NCBI RefSeq assembly: GCF_900113865.1 | Contig: NZ_FOQY01000005.1 | Location: forward strand, 1-59,377 | Source of the DNA: Streptosporangium canum | GTDB taxonomy: Bacteria; Actinomycetota; Actinomycetes; Streptosporangiales; Streptosporangiaceae | DNA: 59,377 nt | Direction of reading: 5' to 3' | In this document: one piece after another, positions 15,057 through 23,413 of the stretch | How the letters are laid out: every line of letters starts with the position of its first letter | How positions within the stretch are numbered: position 1 is the stretch's first letter | Notes under the pieces: model-generated | Databases searched by the model: none | Seen by the model: the letters and a program-made list of their open reading frames with translations, nothing else | What the model was told of the DNA's origin: nothing | Made by a program: the position numbers and the translations under genes

Positions 15057-16865
15057 GTGCGGACCCACGAGATGCGGCTCGCGGGCCGCACTGTCACCGG
15101 TCACGTTGTCGAAACTCAGGAGGACCTGCCCGCCTTCGCCGACTGGGCAGGCCGGCACACCGAGTTCGGCTACGACACCGAAACCACGAGCCTGGAGGTC
15201 TACAAGCCCGGCTTCAGAGTCCGGGCCGCCCAGTTCAGCGCCGGGGACCAAACCTGGTTCCTGCCCGTGGAGAGACACCCCCGCTTCGCCTGGTACACAA
15301 CCACCACGCTGCGCCACGCCAAGCAGCTCTACATCCACAACGCAGCATTCGACCTCCAGGTGGCTGACCGCCACCTGGGGGTTCCCCTCGCCGAGCTGTT
15401 CCCCAAAACGATTGACACCGGCATCATCTCCCGCCTCGTGGACTCCCGCGCCCGCAAGGAAGGCGGTCCAGGCCACAAGCTGGAGGAACTGACCGAGGTC
15501 TTCATCGACCCCGTGGCCGCCAAGCAGATTAAGGGCTCGGTCGGCCAGCAGTGTAAGGAACTCGGCCTCAAGAAAGCCGATTACTTCGAGCAGGTCTCAC
15601 TCGACGACGAGATCTTCCAGATGTACGCGCTCATGGACCCCGTCCTGGCCTGGGTCCTGGCCAAGACACTCCTCCCCAAGGTCCCCGACAGCGCCCGACA
15701 CCTGATCGGCTACGAGCACGAGATCGCCCGGATCTGCTCCGACATCTCCAAGCAAGGCTTCCTCCTCGACCAGCCCTACACCAACGAGCTGGCCACCCGC
15801 CTCCGTCAGGAGGAGACCTGGTGGCAGATGGAGATCGAGCGCGAGGTCGAGAAGTTGGGCTTCATCGACGTCGACGAGTTCAACCCCAACAGCACCGACA
15901 ACGTCTTCGAGGCCCTGGTCTACATGGGCCACCTGGAGTTCAAGCAGACCCCCACCGGCAAGCCCCAGGTAGACGACGACCTGCTTGAGCACCTGGCCGA
16001 AGGTGGCATGTACTTCGCCCGCTGCATCAAGGAGATGCGCAAGGCAGGCAAGTGGGCCGGCACCTGGCCCGAATCCTTCTTGGCCAACGCCGACGAGCAC
16101 GGTCGCTGCCACGCCAACATCAACACCCTTCAGGCCCGCACGGGCCGCATGTCCATCACTGGCATCCCGGCCCAGACCCTCCCGTCCGGTGACTGGATAG
16201 TCCGCAGGTGCTTCTTGGCCGACGAAGGCCACGTCATGGCCTCGATCGACTACGCCGCACAGGAACTGCGCATGGCCGCAGTCCTCTCCGGTGACGAGCG
16301 CATGTACCGCGCTTTCGAGCTAGGCGAGGACCTTCACCAGATCACCGCCGACGCCGCAGGCGTCACCCGGAAGATCGGCAAAATGGCGAACTTCCTCGTC
16401 TGCTACGGCGGGGGATGGAAGGCCCTGGTCGAACAGGCCAAGATCCCCGAAGCCATGGCCAGGAAGACCATCGCGGGATTCAACAAGGCATACCCCGGCG
16501 TCTCCAAGCTCGCCAAGGAGATGACCGCAACCGCAGGTAAGCAGGGCTACATCGAGACCATCACAGGCCGCCGCCTGTACGTGGACTCCGCCCGCGCCTA
16601 CAGCGCCATCAACTACGCCATCCAGTCCGCCAGCCGCGACGTGACAGCCCGAGGGCTGATCAAGGCCGACCGCGCCGGACTTACTTCCTTCTTGCGTCTC
16701 CCCGTCCACGACGAAGTCGTAGCCAGTCTCCCCAAGAACCAGGCCAACGACCTGGCCAAGGAGATCGGCGAGTGCCTACGCACACAGATCAAGGGCGTGG
16801 ATTTCGTCACCGAGCCCGAAGTCGCCGCCCGTTCCTGGGGCTCCCTCTACGGAGCCGACCACTAA
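15057..16865 (+). CDS. family A DNA polymerase (Pol I-like)
   Basis: GTG 15057 was chosen because AGGAGG lies six bases upstream; it gives 602 residues. A 3'-5' exonuclease domain comes first ([11 protein letters not shown] for DxE, near residue 40; [21 protein letters not shown]). The polymerase core follows: [27 protein letters not shown] (motif A), [12 protein letters not shown] (motif B region) and [10 protein letters not shown] (motif C, HDE). There is no 5'-3' nuclease domain. It is the phage replicase, as in L5 and T7-like systems. Confidence 0.95.
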   Translation: MRTHEMRLAGRTVTGHVVETQEDLPAFADWAGRHTEFGYDTETTSLEVYKPGFRVRAAQFSAGDQTWFLPVERHPRFAWYTTTTLRHAKQLYIHNAAFDLQVADRHLGVPLAELFPKTIDTGIISRLVDSRARKEGGPGHKLEELTEVFIDPVAAKQIKGSVGQQCKELGLKKADYFEQVSLDDEIFQMYALMDPVLAWVLAKTLLPKVPDSARHLIGYEHEIARICSDISKQGFLLDQPYTNELATRLRQEETWWQMEIEREVEKLGFIDVDEFNPNSTDNVFEALVYMGHLEFKQTPTGKPQVDDDLLEHLAEGGMYFARCIKEMRKAGKWAGTWPESFLANADEHGRCHANINTLQARTGRMSITGIPAQTLPSGDWIVRRCFLADEGHVMASIDYAAQELRMAAVLSGDERMYRAFELGEDLHQITADAAGVTRKIGKMANFLVCYGGGWKALVEQAKIPEAMARKTIAGFNKAYPGVSKLAKEMTATAGKQGYIETITGRRLYVDSARAYSAINYAIQSASRDVTARGLIKADRAGLTSFLRLPVHDEVVASLPKNQANDLAKEIGECLRTQIKGVDFVTEPEVAARSWGSLYGADH

Positions 16866-16876
16866 CAAGGAGAACC

Positions 16877-17584
16877 TTGAGCAGCGTAGAGCTGATCGCC
16901 TGCACTCGTTTCGACACCCACGCCTTCCAGGAAGCTACTGGCTTCCAGACCGAGGCATGGGTCACCTGGGCAGACGCTCTGGCTGAGGCCGCCGGCCGCC
17001 AGTGCTACGAAGCCTGGGAGCGTAAGAACCCCGACACCTCGACCAACCGGGGATACCTCGCCAACATCATCGCCCACCAGCACTTCTCGGTGCTGGAGCA
17101 CGCATCGGCCACCTTCCTCATCCAAGGCGTCAGCCGGTCCCTGCTCGCCGAACTGACCAGGCACAGGCACCTCAGCTTCAGCGTGCAGTCGCAGCGCTAC
17201 GTGGACCAAACCGGCCGCGAGCCTGCCATCCCTCCCGCCCTGCGGGGGACCGACATGGAAGGCGACCTGCACGCCTTCCACGCCCAGGCCGTCGATCTGT
17301 ACGTACAGGTACGGAACGAGCTGGCTGCCCAGGGCATGCCCCGCAAGCAGGCCCGCGAAGCGGCCCGCGCCTTCCTGCTCAACGCCCAGCCCGTGGACAT
17401 GGTCGTCACCGGCAACCTGCGCGCCTGGCGCGAGGTCTTGACCAAGCGCTACCACGTTGCCGCCGACGCCGAGATCCGCGAGCTGGCCGAAGAGATCCTC
17501 GCCCACCTCCACTGCATCGCCCCCGGCGCTTTCCAGGACTTCGGAGACGTCCTCGGCAACGAGGAGATCCGGAGGGCCGCATGA
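16877..17584 (+). CDS. thyX: flavin-dependent thymidylate synthase
   Basis: A 235-residue protein starting at TTG 16877 behind AAGGAGA. The ThyX signature is visible as [15 protein letters not shown] (RHR followed by S and SQRY). [14 protein letters not shown] and the C-terminal helix region ([22 protein letters not shown]) fit the family. It methylates dUMP using FAD, NADPH and methylene-tetrahydrofolate. It lies between the polymerase and small nucleotide-metabolism genes and overlaps the next ORF by 4 bp. Confidence 0.93.
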   Translation: MSSVELIACTRFDTHAFQEATGFQTEAWVTWADALAEAAGRQCYEAWERKNPDTSTNRGYLANIIAHQHFSVLEHASATFLIQGVSRSLLAELTRHRHLSFSVQSQRYVDQTGREPAIPPALRGTDMEGDLHAFHAQAVDLYVQVRNELAAQGMPRKQAREAARAFLLNAQPVDMVVTGNLRAWREVLTKRYHVAADAEIRELAEEILAHLHCIAPGAFQDFGDVLGNEEIRRAA

Positions 17585-18054
17585 GCGACACCAAGCTCAC
17601 CTTCTTCCAGCGCGAAGACCGGTTCTGGCTCATCCCCAACGGGACGCACATCCCCCTCAAGCGCGCCGAGATCGAGTCGCGCTTCGGCACACCCACCTAC
17701 GTACACATCACCGTCGAAGTCCCCGACGAGGGCTACGAGATCATCAAGGAGGGCGACCCCATGCCTACCAACCGGGACGCAGCCACCGCATCAGAGGTTG
17801 CCAAGAAGAACAGCTCCCAGGCCAAGACGTACATCGACCTCCTGGCCTACCAGGTCCAGAACCTGGAACTGGAGAACTCCGAGCTGAAGGCGAAGGCGAA
17901 CTTCCACCAGCGCGCGGACTTCCGCGCCAAGGCCAAGCGCCACCTGGAGACCTACCGCCGCAAGCTCCAGCGCGCTCAGGAGGCCGGCGACCTCACCGCG
18001 GCCTCCCAGATGGACCAGCGCGTCCGCGCTCTCTCGTCGCTCCTCGAAGTCTGA
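17581..18054 (+). CDS. phage protein with coiled coil, unknown function
   Basis: A 157-residue protein whose ATG overlaps the thyX stop codon. The first 60 residues are globular ([19 protein letters not shown], then [17 protein letters not shown]). The rest is a long charged helix (about 75-150; [20 protein letters not shown] and following) predicted to form a coiled coil. No domain recognised. Confidence 0.72.
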   Translation: MSDTKLTFFQREDRFWLIPNGTHIPLKRAEIESRFGTPTYVHITVEVPDEGYEIIKEGDPMPTNRDAATASEVAKKNSSQAKTYIDLLAYQVQNLELENSELKAKANFHQRADFRAKAKRHLETYRRKLQRAQEAGDLTAASQMDQRVRALSSLLEV

Positions 18055-18065
18055 AAGGGATCTGC

Positions 18066-18179
18066 ATGGAGAAGCTCGCCAAGTTCGTGGGGAACACCGT
18101 CGCCCTACTCTTCTTCCTCCTCATCATCGTGACCTTCGTCGCCGCCATCGCTGGCCTCATTAAGGCGGTGCTCGCCTGA
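18066..18179 (+). CDS. 37-residue membrane protein
   Basis: ATG 18066 with AAGGGA upstream. One hydrophobic helix (residues about 11-34, NTVALLFFLLIIVTFVAAIA) fills most of the protein after a short Lys-containing N-terminus. It ends where the thioredoxin-like gene begins (TGATG overlap). Function unknown. Confidence 0.65.
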   Translation: MEKLAKFVGNTVALLFFLLIIVTFVAAIAGLIKAVLA

Positions 18180-18403
18180 TGCATCTGTACTTCTGGAGCC
18201 CCACCTGCGGCCCATGCCGCCGCATCAGCCCCAAGGTGGACGCCGCCATCGAGGCCGGCGCACCCATCCGGAAGCTCGACGTCAGCACCGACACCGGGCG
18301 ATACGTCGCCCGGCTGTTCGGGATCACCGCCACACCGGCCCTCGTGAAGGTCAACAAAACCATCTACGTCGGCGACGTCGCCGTGGCCAAGGAGTTCGAG
18401 TGA
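18179..18403 (+). CDS. thioredoxin/glutaredoxin-like protein
   Basis: A 74-residue thioredoxin-fold protein with the active site C-G-P-C at residues 10-13 (WSPTCGPCRRI) and the cis-proline loop TATPAL near 53. It is shorter than bacterial thioredoxin (about 105) but has the strand-helix core. It probably re-reduces the C-terminal cysteines of the phage ribonucleotide reductase. The ATG overlaps the previous stop codon. Confidence 0.85.
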   Translation: MHLYFWSPTCGPCRRISPKVDAAIEAGAPIRKLDVSTDTGRYVARLFGITATPALVKVNKTIYVGDVAVAKEFE

Positions 18404-18615
18404 CTGACGGAGGATTCCCCACCGAGATCTACTTCGTGACGGGCATCCGGGCACGAGGCCAGTTGTTCGGCTCCACCGGCCCGCTGAAGCTGTCCATCCA
18501 AGGGTCCTTCAGAGGCGGCTGCGCCAAAGGCGTCAAGGTCTGGAAGCTCGACCCGCCCGGCTGGCGTGACGTCACCAACCAGTTCCTGACCGAGGAGGGC
18601 TACAAGGCGTGGTGA
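18400..18615 (+). CDS. small phage protein of unknown function
   Basis: GTG 18400 overlaps the stop codon of the thioredoxin-like gene and gives 71 residues (MTDGGFPTEIYFVTG...). It looks like a small beta-rich basic protein (GPLKLSIQGSF, CAKGVKVWKL). No domain recognised. Confidence 0.65.
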   Translation: MTDGGFPTEIYFVTGIRARGQLFGSTGPLKLSIQGSFRGGCAKGVKVWKLDPPGWRDVTNQFLTEEGYKAW

Positions 18616-19022
18616 GAGACAACGAGGCCCGAGGCCCCATCTACCGGGAGGTCACGGCTGCGCCCGCCTACCACGAGTTCGAGGAGGAGCACGTGGTGCT
18701 TGTCCGGGCCACCTTCGAGGTACCCGGCCTGACCCAGCACCAGCCGCTTCCGCTGAGCATCGAGGCTGCGACCAAGCTCTACCAGCAGCTCCGCGAGGCG
18801 CTCAGCTCAATCCCGATCAGTGAGCAGCCCAGCTACCTGGGGGAGATCGCCGCAGCAGTCACGAGGACCGTCGAAAACATGGAGCGCGCGAAGGAGACGT
18901 TCAGCTTCCCGCCAGCACATAACTGCTCAATGCTCCGCTCACGTCTCGAAGAACGTCTCACCGCCCTGGAGGACCGCCTCCAGAACACCCTCGAAGTCAA
19001 CGAACTCTGGGACGGCTCGTGA
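18612..19022 (+). CDS. phage protein of unknown function
   Basis: GTG 18612 (or 18609) overlaps the previous stop codon and gives about 136 residues. The N-terminal half is beta-rich (EEEHVVLVRATFEVPG) and the C-terminal half is helical and charged (SRLEERLTALEDRLQNTLEV), probably a short coiled coil. No domain recognised. Confidence 0.68.
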   Translation: MRDNEARGPIYREVTAAPAYHEFEEEHVVLVRATFEVPGLTQHQPLPLSIEAATKLYQQLREALSSIPISEQPSYLGEIAAAVTRTVENMERAKETFSFPPAHNCSMLRSRLEERLTALEDRLQNTLEVNELWDGS

Positions 19023-19111
19023 GACAGATCAACGACATCGTCGGACTCGTCTACTGCATGGTGATCCTCGGCGCGATCTGGACCATCGCGAAGGCGCTCG
19101 GCCTTGCCTAG
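19019..19111 (+). CDS. 30-residue membrane protein
   Basis: GTG 19019 overlaps the preceding stop codon. The product (RQINDIVGLVYCMVILGAIW, then TIAKALGLA) is a single hydrophobic helix with polar ends. The next gene starts inside its last codons. The perfect fit in an overlapping gene chain is the main evidence for translation. Confidence 0.55.
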   Translation: MRQINDIVGLVYCMVILGAIWTIAKALGLA

Positions 19112-19340
19112 CCCCGACTTCTGCTACTCCTGCGGGCGGGACGAGCCGGTCCCGCCCTCGGGCGTCTACTCCATCTGCGTGGAGTGCGGGCACGCCTACG
19201 TGACCGAGCAAGACCTGGTGGACCTCTACAACGAGGCCATAGCCGCGATGAACAAGCGGCTCACGGACGTGGCGCCGCTCGCCTTCCAGCTCTCCTCCCG
19301 GCACATCTACCACTGCCCGCTCTGCCTGCACGACTTCTAG
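19104..19340 (+). CDS. zinc-ribbon protein
   Basis: A 78-residue protein from TTG 19104 with three C-x2-C pairs: FCYSCG (residues 7-10), ICVECG (about 25-28) and HCPLCLHDF (C-terminal). This suggests one or two zinc sites. It lies between a membrane microprotein and the deaminase. Such proteins are common in phage nucleotide operons; target unknown. Confidence 0.75.
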   Translation: MPSPDFCYSCGRDEPVPPSGVYSICVECGHAYVTEQDLVDLYNEAIAAMNKRLTDVAPLAFQLSSRHIYHCPLCLHDF

Positions 19341-19347
19341 GAGCCCC

Positions 19348-19824
19348 TTGCTCGACAACTACGAAGAGGTTGTCTCCTTCGATGGACAGAACCGATTCAC
19401 CATCCAAGCTCGACCTGGCGAGGCTCACGGCCGGCCTGGCTGGGATGAGTACTTCCTTGGAATCGCTTCGGCTGTGTCTCAGCGCGGCGACTGCGTCCGT
19501 CGCCGCGTTGGTGCGGTCATCGCACGCCCCGACCACCGCACCGCAGGGACCGGCTACAACGGAGTCCCTCCCGGAGCACCGGGATGCATCGAGCGGCCCT
19601 GCCTGAGGGTGTCGAAGGCCGAAAGGGGCGAGGAGATATGCCCCGGATACAGCGACTGCCGAAGCGTCCACGCTGAGGCCAACGCACTGCTCGACGCCAA
19701 CCGGGATGACTGCGTAGGCGCAACCCTCTACTGCACCGACGACCCCTGCCAGGGCTGCCTGAAGCTCATCAGGGGTGCCGGCATCGCCCGCGTCGTAACC
19801 CCTCACAAGGAGATGAACCCCTGA
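19348..19824 (+). CDS. dCMP deaminase-like cytidine/deoxycytidylate deaminase
   Basis: A 158-residue protein from TTG 19348. The zinc site is HAEANALL (HAE) and PCQGCLKLI (PCxxC). The N-terminal helix WDEYFLGIASAVSQRG and the strand RRVGAVIARPD are typical of dCMP deaminases. It converts dCMP to dUMP, the substrate of the phage ThyX. Confidence 0.92.
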   Translation: MLDNYEEVVSFDGQNRFTIQARPGEAHGRPGWDEYFLGIASAVSQRGDCVRRRVGAVIARPDHRTAGTGYNGVPPGAPGCIERPCLRVSKAERGEEICPGYSDCRSVHAEANALLDANRDDCVGATLYCTDDPCQGCLKLIRGAGIARVVTPHKEMNP

Positions 19825-20168
19825 GCTGGTTCAACAACGTCTACGACACCCCCGAGAAGTTCAACCTGGAGATCGTCGGCTGCATCGACTTCTACGACGG
19901 CGGCTACGGGTTCGATTACACGGTCATCTGGCGCAACGCCGAAGGCCAGCTCCTCTTCGCCGACGACTCCGGCTGCTCCTGCCCAAGCCCCTTCGAGGCC
20001 CACGGGCTGGCGGACCTGACGCCGGCAACGCTGTTCACGCTCCAGGCACACCTGGAGGGCCGGCTGGAGAACAGTGACTACCGCGAGCACGAGACGGAAC
20101 ACATCAGGGCCCAGATAGTCGATTTCCTGGCCCGCATCCGCCTGGAAACCACCAAGGAGGCAGCATGA
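19821..20168 (+). CDS. phage protein with apparent CTG start
   Basis: An open frame of 115 residues fills the gap between the deaminase and the next gene exactly. Its only plausible start is CTG 19821, which overlaps the deaminase stop codon and has AAGGAG nine bases upstream. No ATG, GTG or TTG lies in frame in the first 85 codons. The residues look genuine (NLEIVGCIDFYDGGYGFDYT, then DDSGCSCPSPFEAHG) and resemble a small actinobacteriophage family with a CxC motif. It ends in an ATGA overlap with the next start. An unnoticed frameshift from the deaminase is the alternative. Confidence 0.68.
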   Translation: MSWFNNVYDTPEKFNLEIVGCIDFYDGGYGFDYTVIWRNAEGQLLFADDSGCSCPSPFEAHGLADLTPATLFTLQAHLEGRLENSDYREHETEHIRAQIVDFLARIRLETTKEAA

Positions 20169-20359
20169 CGGTCATCACTGAGGAGCCGGCCATCGGCTCC
20201 GTTGTCCTGGACTACATGGACGACGCCTGGCAGCGCAGGGACGACGGCCGGTGGTACTGCGCTATCGACTCCGACGAGTACAGCCGATGGGAGTGGCGCA
20301 CGATCATCGAACATCTCTGCCCCATCACCCTCGTACACGACGCCAAGGAGGCCGTGTGA
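20165..20359 (+). CDS. paralogue 1 of a tandem small-protein family
   Basis: A 64-residue protein with the pattern GSVVLD-x4-AWQRRDDGRWYCAI, then WRTIIEHLCPITLVHDA. The same pattern (VVxD, AWQ, G-x-W-x-C, W-x-L/I, PITL) recurs in the next two genes. It looks like a single small beta-rich domain. ATG 20165 overlaps the preceding stop codon. Function unknown; the family is frequent in actinobacteriophages. Confidence 0.75.
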   Translation: MTVITEEPAIGSVVLDYMDDAWQRRDDGRWYCAIDSDEYSRWEWRTIIEHLCPITLVHDAKEAV

Positions 20360-20574
20360 CCGAGTTGCTTGTTGAGCCCAAGGGCTACAAGGCCATCGTC
20401 GTGGACAGTTATCAGGACGCCTGGCAGCTCCAGGGTGTCGGCCGCTGGGACTGCGCCGTGGGCGGATACGACTACTCCGGCTGGACCTGGTACCGGCTCG
20501 TGAACGAGCTGGGCCCCATCACCCTCATCTGTGCCGGAGATCCCGGCGACAACGGCGACGAGGAGACTGTGTGA
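20356..20574 (+). CDS. paralogue 2 of a tandem small-protein family
   Basis: A 72-residue protein from GTG 20356 (GTGA-type overlap). It repeats the family pattern: AIVVDSYQDAWQLQGVGRW, then WYRLVNELGPITLICAG, with an acidic tail (DNGDEETV). Confidence 0.75.
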   Translation: MTELLVEPKGYKAIVVDSYQDAWQLQGVGRWDCAVGGYDYSGWTWYRLVNELGPITLICAGDPGDNGDEETV

Positions 20575-20798
20575 GCGACACCTGCTATGCCTGCGGCCAG
20601 GACCTCCCCCTGCCCGAGGAGCCTCCGTATGGCTCCGTGGTGCTGGACTCAGACGGTGACGCCTGGCAGAACCGGGGAGGCCCAGACGGCTGGGCCTGCA
20701 TCGTCGACACGGCGGAGTTCACGAACATCTCCTGGGCCCGGCTTAACCGTAGCTTCCGCCCGCTGAAGGTCGTCCATCTCGCCCCGGTAGGTGTGTGA
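20571..20798 (+). CDS. paralogue 3 of a tandem small-protein family, with N-terminal CxxC
   Basis: A 75-residue protein from GTG 20571. Before the family domain (GSVVLDSDGDAWQNRGG, WARLNRSFRPLKVVHLA) it has an additional N-terminal C-x2-C pair (CYACGQ). It is the last gene of the long left-arm operon, and a strong terminator follows. Confidence 0.75.
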   Translation: MSDTCYACGQDLPLPEEPPYGSVVLDSDGDAWQNRGGPDGWACIVDTAEFTNISWARLNRSFRPLKVVHLAPVGV

Positions 20799-20833
20799 GC
20801 GCCTAAGGTCGCCTACATCCAGTGAAAGAGACT

Positions 20834-20862
20834 GCCCCCGGCTCCGGCCGGGGGCCTTTTTT
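20834..20862 (+). terminator. strong terminator at the end of the replication operon
   Basis: GCCCCCGGC and GCCGGGGGC pair perfectly around TCCG and are followed by CTTTTTTC. It separates the rightward operon from the minus-strand regulator gene. Confidence 0.93.
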
Positions 20863-20876
20863 CGTTCCAGGCCCGT

Positions 20877-21134
20877 TTAGTCCGGGTCGCCGGCCTTCTC
20901 TGCCGCGCCCTCCAGGACGTAGCTACCAGTCCCAGGCTCCGTCTCGCCGAGGCCCGCATCCCGCAGGGCCCTGTGGACCTTCTGCGCCACGGTGTTGCTC
21001 ATCTCGTAGTCGGCCATCAGCTCGTGGATAGTCGGCACGCGATCTCCGGGAGCCAGCTCGCCCACGCGAATCTGCTCCTTGATGACCCGGAAAGCCTGCC
21101 TCCACTTGGAGCGCTGGGGATGCATTTCAGCCAC
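20877..21134 (-). CDS. GntR-family winged-helix regulator, short
   Basis: An 85-residue minus-strand protein consisting of a GntR winged helix only: WRQAFRVIKEQIRVGELAPGD, then VPTIHELMADYEMSNTVAQKVHRAL, then GTGSYVLE. There is no ligand-binding domain. GTG 21134 or ATG 21125 are possible starts; neither has a good ribosome site, so the mRNA may be leaderless. It is the only minus-strand gene of the left arm and faces the divergent 21242 gene. A role in regulating the adjacent genes is inferred. Confidence 0.8.
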   Translation of the reverse strand: MAEMHPQRSKWRQAFRVIKEQIRVGELAPGDRVPTIHELMADYEMSNTVAQKVHRALRDAGLGETEPGTGSYVLEGAAEKAGDPD

Positions 21135-21241
21135 GAGCAGTCAACATAGGTAGCCATAGCAGGCTAGACATAGACACACGACGACGCACTGCAATGCACG
21201 TAGGGATGGTTTACTACACCTAGACGTGGCAGCATGACCCC
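21135..21241. promoter_or_regulatory. divergent intergenic region with CATAG repeats
   Basis: This AT-rich gap between the GntR-type gene and the 21242 gene carries three CATAG copies within about 35 bp (about 21143-21175). They are candidate operator half-sites. Both divergent promoters should lie here, but I could not fix their boxes. Confidence 0.45.
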
Positions 21242-21469
21242 ATGGACGGAAACTCGATACCCCTTGGGCCTGGAGGCCGCGAAGTTCCGATCGGAATCCC
21301 CGGCTGGGTCGCGTGGATTCCCAGCGAGAGGGAAGCGGTTCACGCCAAAAGGGCGGAGCCCTCAGCAAGGCTCTCCGCAACGACAGTGCGGGCGTTAACG
21401 AGAAAGATCCGGGAGCTGGAGGCGGCCGAAGCGGAGGCCGACCAGCGGGCAGCTCTCTGGAAGTCCTGA
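21242..21469 (+). CDS. small helical protein of unknown function
   Basis: A 75-residue protein from ATG 21242 (MDGNSIPLGPGGREVPIGIP...) with a Gly/Pro-rich start and a C-terminal charged helix (TTVRALTRKIRELEAAEAEA). It is divergent from the GntR-type gene and followed closely by the 21479 gene. No recognisable ribosome site. Function unknown. Confidence 0.6.
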   Translation: MDGNSIPLGPGGREVPIGIPGWVAWIPSEREAVHAKRAEPSARLSATTVRALTRKIRELEAAEAEADQRAALWKS

Positions 21470-21478
21470 GGGGGGTCT

Positions 21479-22111
21479 GTGAGAGTCGATGGCCCAGCCC
21501 ACACCCGACGAAAGCCCCCCTACATCACGCCGTACGCCGAGGAAAGTCTCGACCTGCCGCTCGCATTCGAGTGGGCGGCGGGGCTCCCGAGGCTGACCTA
21601 CCGCGACGCGCTTCCGCAGGAGTGGATGTTCGGAGCGCTATGGGTTCGCTGTGGCACCTTGCGGGAGGGCGTGCGGGAGGGAACGCCCCTGTGGCCCATG
21701 ATCCATTCGCTGCGTCAACGGCGGTGCATGCTGAAGCAGCGATGTCGGGTCTGTGGCGAGTCGGCCACCGACCCCGACACCAGGCGTATCTGGTGGGTCA
21801 TGCCCTCCGCGCTGCCCGTCAACGAGGCCCCGCAGGCAACTACCCATGCCCCCACCTGCCGAGCATGCGTCCCGGAGGCCCTAACCGCCTGCCCAGCTCT
21901 ACGTAGGGGCTTGCCGGCCCTCTACACGGTTGGTAGCACCTCCCCCATCGGGGTCCTGGCCAACCTGTACGGCCAGGACGACGACGGCCGAGTGGTGGAG
22001 CTGCGGCATCAGGTGGGTGTTGGCCTGGATGATGTCCTACGGCTCCATCAGGCGCTAGCAACACAGCTCATCGTCCTCCTGGAGGACGTCGTGCGAGTCG
22101 AACGCTGGTAG
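21479..22111 (+). CDS. putative zinc-binding protein of unknown function
   Basis: A 210-residue protein from GTG 21479 behind a G-rich ribosome site. A central treble-clef-like region holds CRVCGESATD and TCRAC, with a conserved-looking RRIWWVMPS between them. The C-terminal part is helical (LDDVLRLHQALATQLIVLLE). Proteins of this kind often occur near GntR-type regulators in actinomycetes, so this pair may be a host-derived cargo module. A strong terminator follows directly. Confidence 0.65.
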   Translation: MRVDGPAHTRRKPPYITPYAEESLDLPLAFEWAAGLPRLTYRDALPQEWMFGALWVRCGTLREGVREGTPLWPMIHSLRQRRCMLKQRCRVCGESATDPDTRRIWWVMPSALPVNEAPQATTHAPTCRACVPEALTACPALRRGLPALYTVGSTSPIGVLANLYGQDDDGRVVELRHQVGVGLDDVLRLHQALATQLIVLLEDVVRVERW

Positions 22112-22117
22112 ACCCTG

Positions 22118-22146
22118 CCCCCCGCCCTCGTGGCGGGGGGCTTTCT
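22118..22146 (+). terminator. rho-independent terminator
   Basis: CCCCCCGCC and GGCGGGGGG form a 9-bp stem around CTCGT, followed by CTTTCTT. It closes the 21242-22111 unit. Confidence 0.88.
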
Positions 22147-22150
22147 TGCG

Positions 22151-22179
22151 TTTAAGAGCTTGTAGTAGGTTGGTACAAT
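22151..22179 (+). promoter_or_regulatory. promoter of the Lsr2-like gene, overlapping an operator-like motif
   Basis: TACAAT (22174-22179) is a near-ideal -10 box. The spacer contains CTTGTAGTAGGTTGG, a motif copy, and a weak -35 box (TTTAAG) stands 17 bp upstream. As in P1-P3 the motif ends at the -10 box, so the same repressor could control this gene. Confidence 0.65.
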
Positions 22180-22237
22180 AGACCTTAAGGGCCCACTTCT
22201 TTCTTCTATCTAGGGCCCGGAGCCCGAAGGAGCAGAC

Positions 22238-22621
22238 ATGGCTACCAAGGTCATCACCATCTGTGATCACCATCGTGACAGAGATGAGGATTCCCACGTT
22301 GAGGCGACCCACCACAACACCTGGACCAACCTCAGGGGTGAGAGGCGGCGGGTTGACCTATGTGACGAGCACCAGAAGTTGTTCACGGAGGCATGGGAGG
22401 CTATCGAAGAGTGCTCTGTTGTCGTCCCCAAGGAGCCCGCGGACTCCAAGGCCGGCCGGGGCCGGCGTTCCCGCGCGAAGGGTGGACAGCCTACTGAGGC
22501 CGCTCTCGTGAGGGCCTGGGCCAAGAGTGTGGGAGAGCCCGTGAGCGAGCAAGGGCGCGTCTCTTTCACCGTGGAGCGTAAGTGGCACCTGGCAGGCCGT
22601 CCCAACGTCCTAACCGGGTAA
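22238..22621 (+). CDS. Lsr2-like DNA-binding protein
   Basis: A 127-residue protein from ATG 22238 behind GAAGGAG. The C-terminus (VRAWAKSVGEPVSEQGRVSF) matches the Lsr2 DNA-binding domain, which reads AT-rich minor grooves. A basic linker (RGRRSRAK) precedes it. The N-terminal part differs from the usual Lsr2 dimerisation domain and has two Cys/His patches (ICDHH, LCDEHQ) that may bind zinc. Lsr2 homologues silence AT-rich or foreign DNA; a phage copy could interfere with or replace host silencing. It has its own motif-containing promoter. Confidence 0.8.
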   Translation: MATKVITICDHHRDRDEDSHVEATHHNTWTNLRGERRRVDLCDEHQKLFTEAWEAIEECSVVVPKEPADSKAGRGRRSRAKGGQPTEAALVRAWAKSVGEPVSEQGRVSFTVERKWHLAGRPNVLTG

Positions 22622-22689
22622 AAAGAGAGCTACCTAGAGTTACGAAACTTCCTAGCGTAAATCGACATCTAGCGGTATACCTGTACGTT

Positions 22690-23289
22690 ATGGACATTCC
22701 ATACCACAAGGCCGGCCGGGGTTCCTCCCGGCGCGGCCCCAGGAACCCCTTGCGGCCTACGACGGATGTGGAAGTAATCGTCAACCACCCTTCAGGTATC
22801 CATATCGTCCGTCAGGGCTACGAGGACGGCTTCCTCTACGAGTACACGGTCCCGACCGGGATCAGTCTCAACAAGTCAACGTCGTATTATCTGCTTCCGC
22901 CCTTCAAGGGGCGGCTGTTGCGCTCGTGGAGCGACAAGAACCACAACTTCTTCGCCATCTGGATTCCCATCGGGGAGATCAACGAGGTTATGAGGGCTGC
23001 CGGAGTCCCTCCTGGGAGCCTGCACGGCTTTCCAGTTGGTGAAGTCGAGCTGCTCCACGAAGGTGACCGCTTCAAAGTCGAGCGGATGCGGTACAAGGGC
23101 AGCGGTTGGCTGTACCTGGTCCACTTAGAACTCGGCCGGCCGTGGCCGAGCTTCTTCTTCAACCCCGTCATGGCACCAACTCGTGAAGCCCCGATCATCA
23201 TGGCCGACATAGAGGACGGCACCCTGACAACGGGGTTCTGGGTTGCGGACAGCGCTCCAAACGTTTCGACAGACGACACTAAGAACTGA
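22690..23289 (+). CDS. phage protein of unknown function
   Basis: I favour ATG 22690 (199 residues, MDIPYHKAGRGSSRRGPRNP...) because an earlier start at 22582 would overlap the Lsr2-like gene, and the bases between read as AT-rich promoter DNA (TATACC near 22676). The protein is beta-rich and aromatic (YEDGFLYEYTVPTG, WLYLVHLELGRPWPSFFFNP). No domain recognised. A terminator lies 125 bp downstream. Confidence 0.65.
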   Translation: MDIPYHKAGRGSSRRGPRNPLRPTTDVEVIVNHPSGIHIVRQGYEDGFLYEYTVPTGISLNKSTSYYLLPPFKGRLLRSWSDKNHNFFAIWIPIGEINEVMRAAGVPPGSLHGFPVGEVELLHEGDRFKVERMRYKGSGWLYLVHLELGRPWPSFFFNPVMAPTREAPIIMADIEDGTLTTGFWVADSAPNVSTDDTKN

Positions 23290-23413
23290 GATCCGATATG
23301 CCCCGAATCAGACCTCGCCGGCATCCGGAGGGGCCCGATACGGGGCCCCCGTCGCACGGATTTCAGAGGCAGATTCCGGGTCGGCGACATGACCCACCAA
23401 CAGCTCCACAAAT

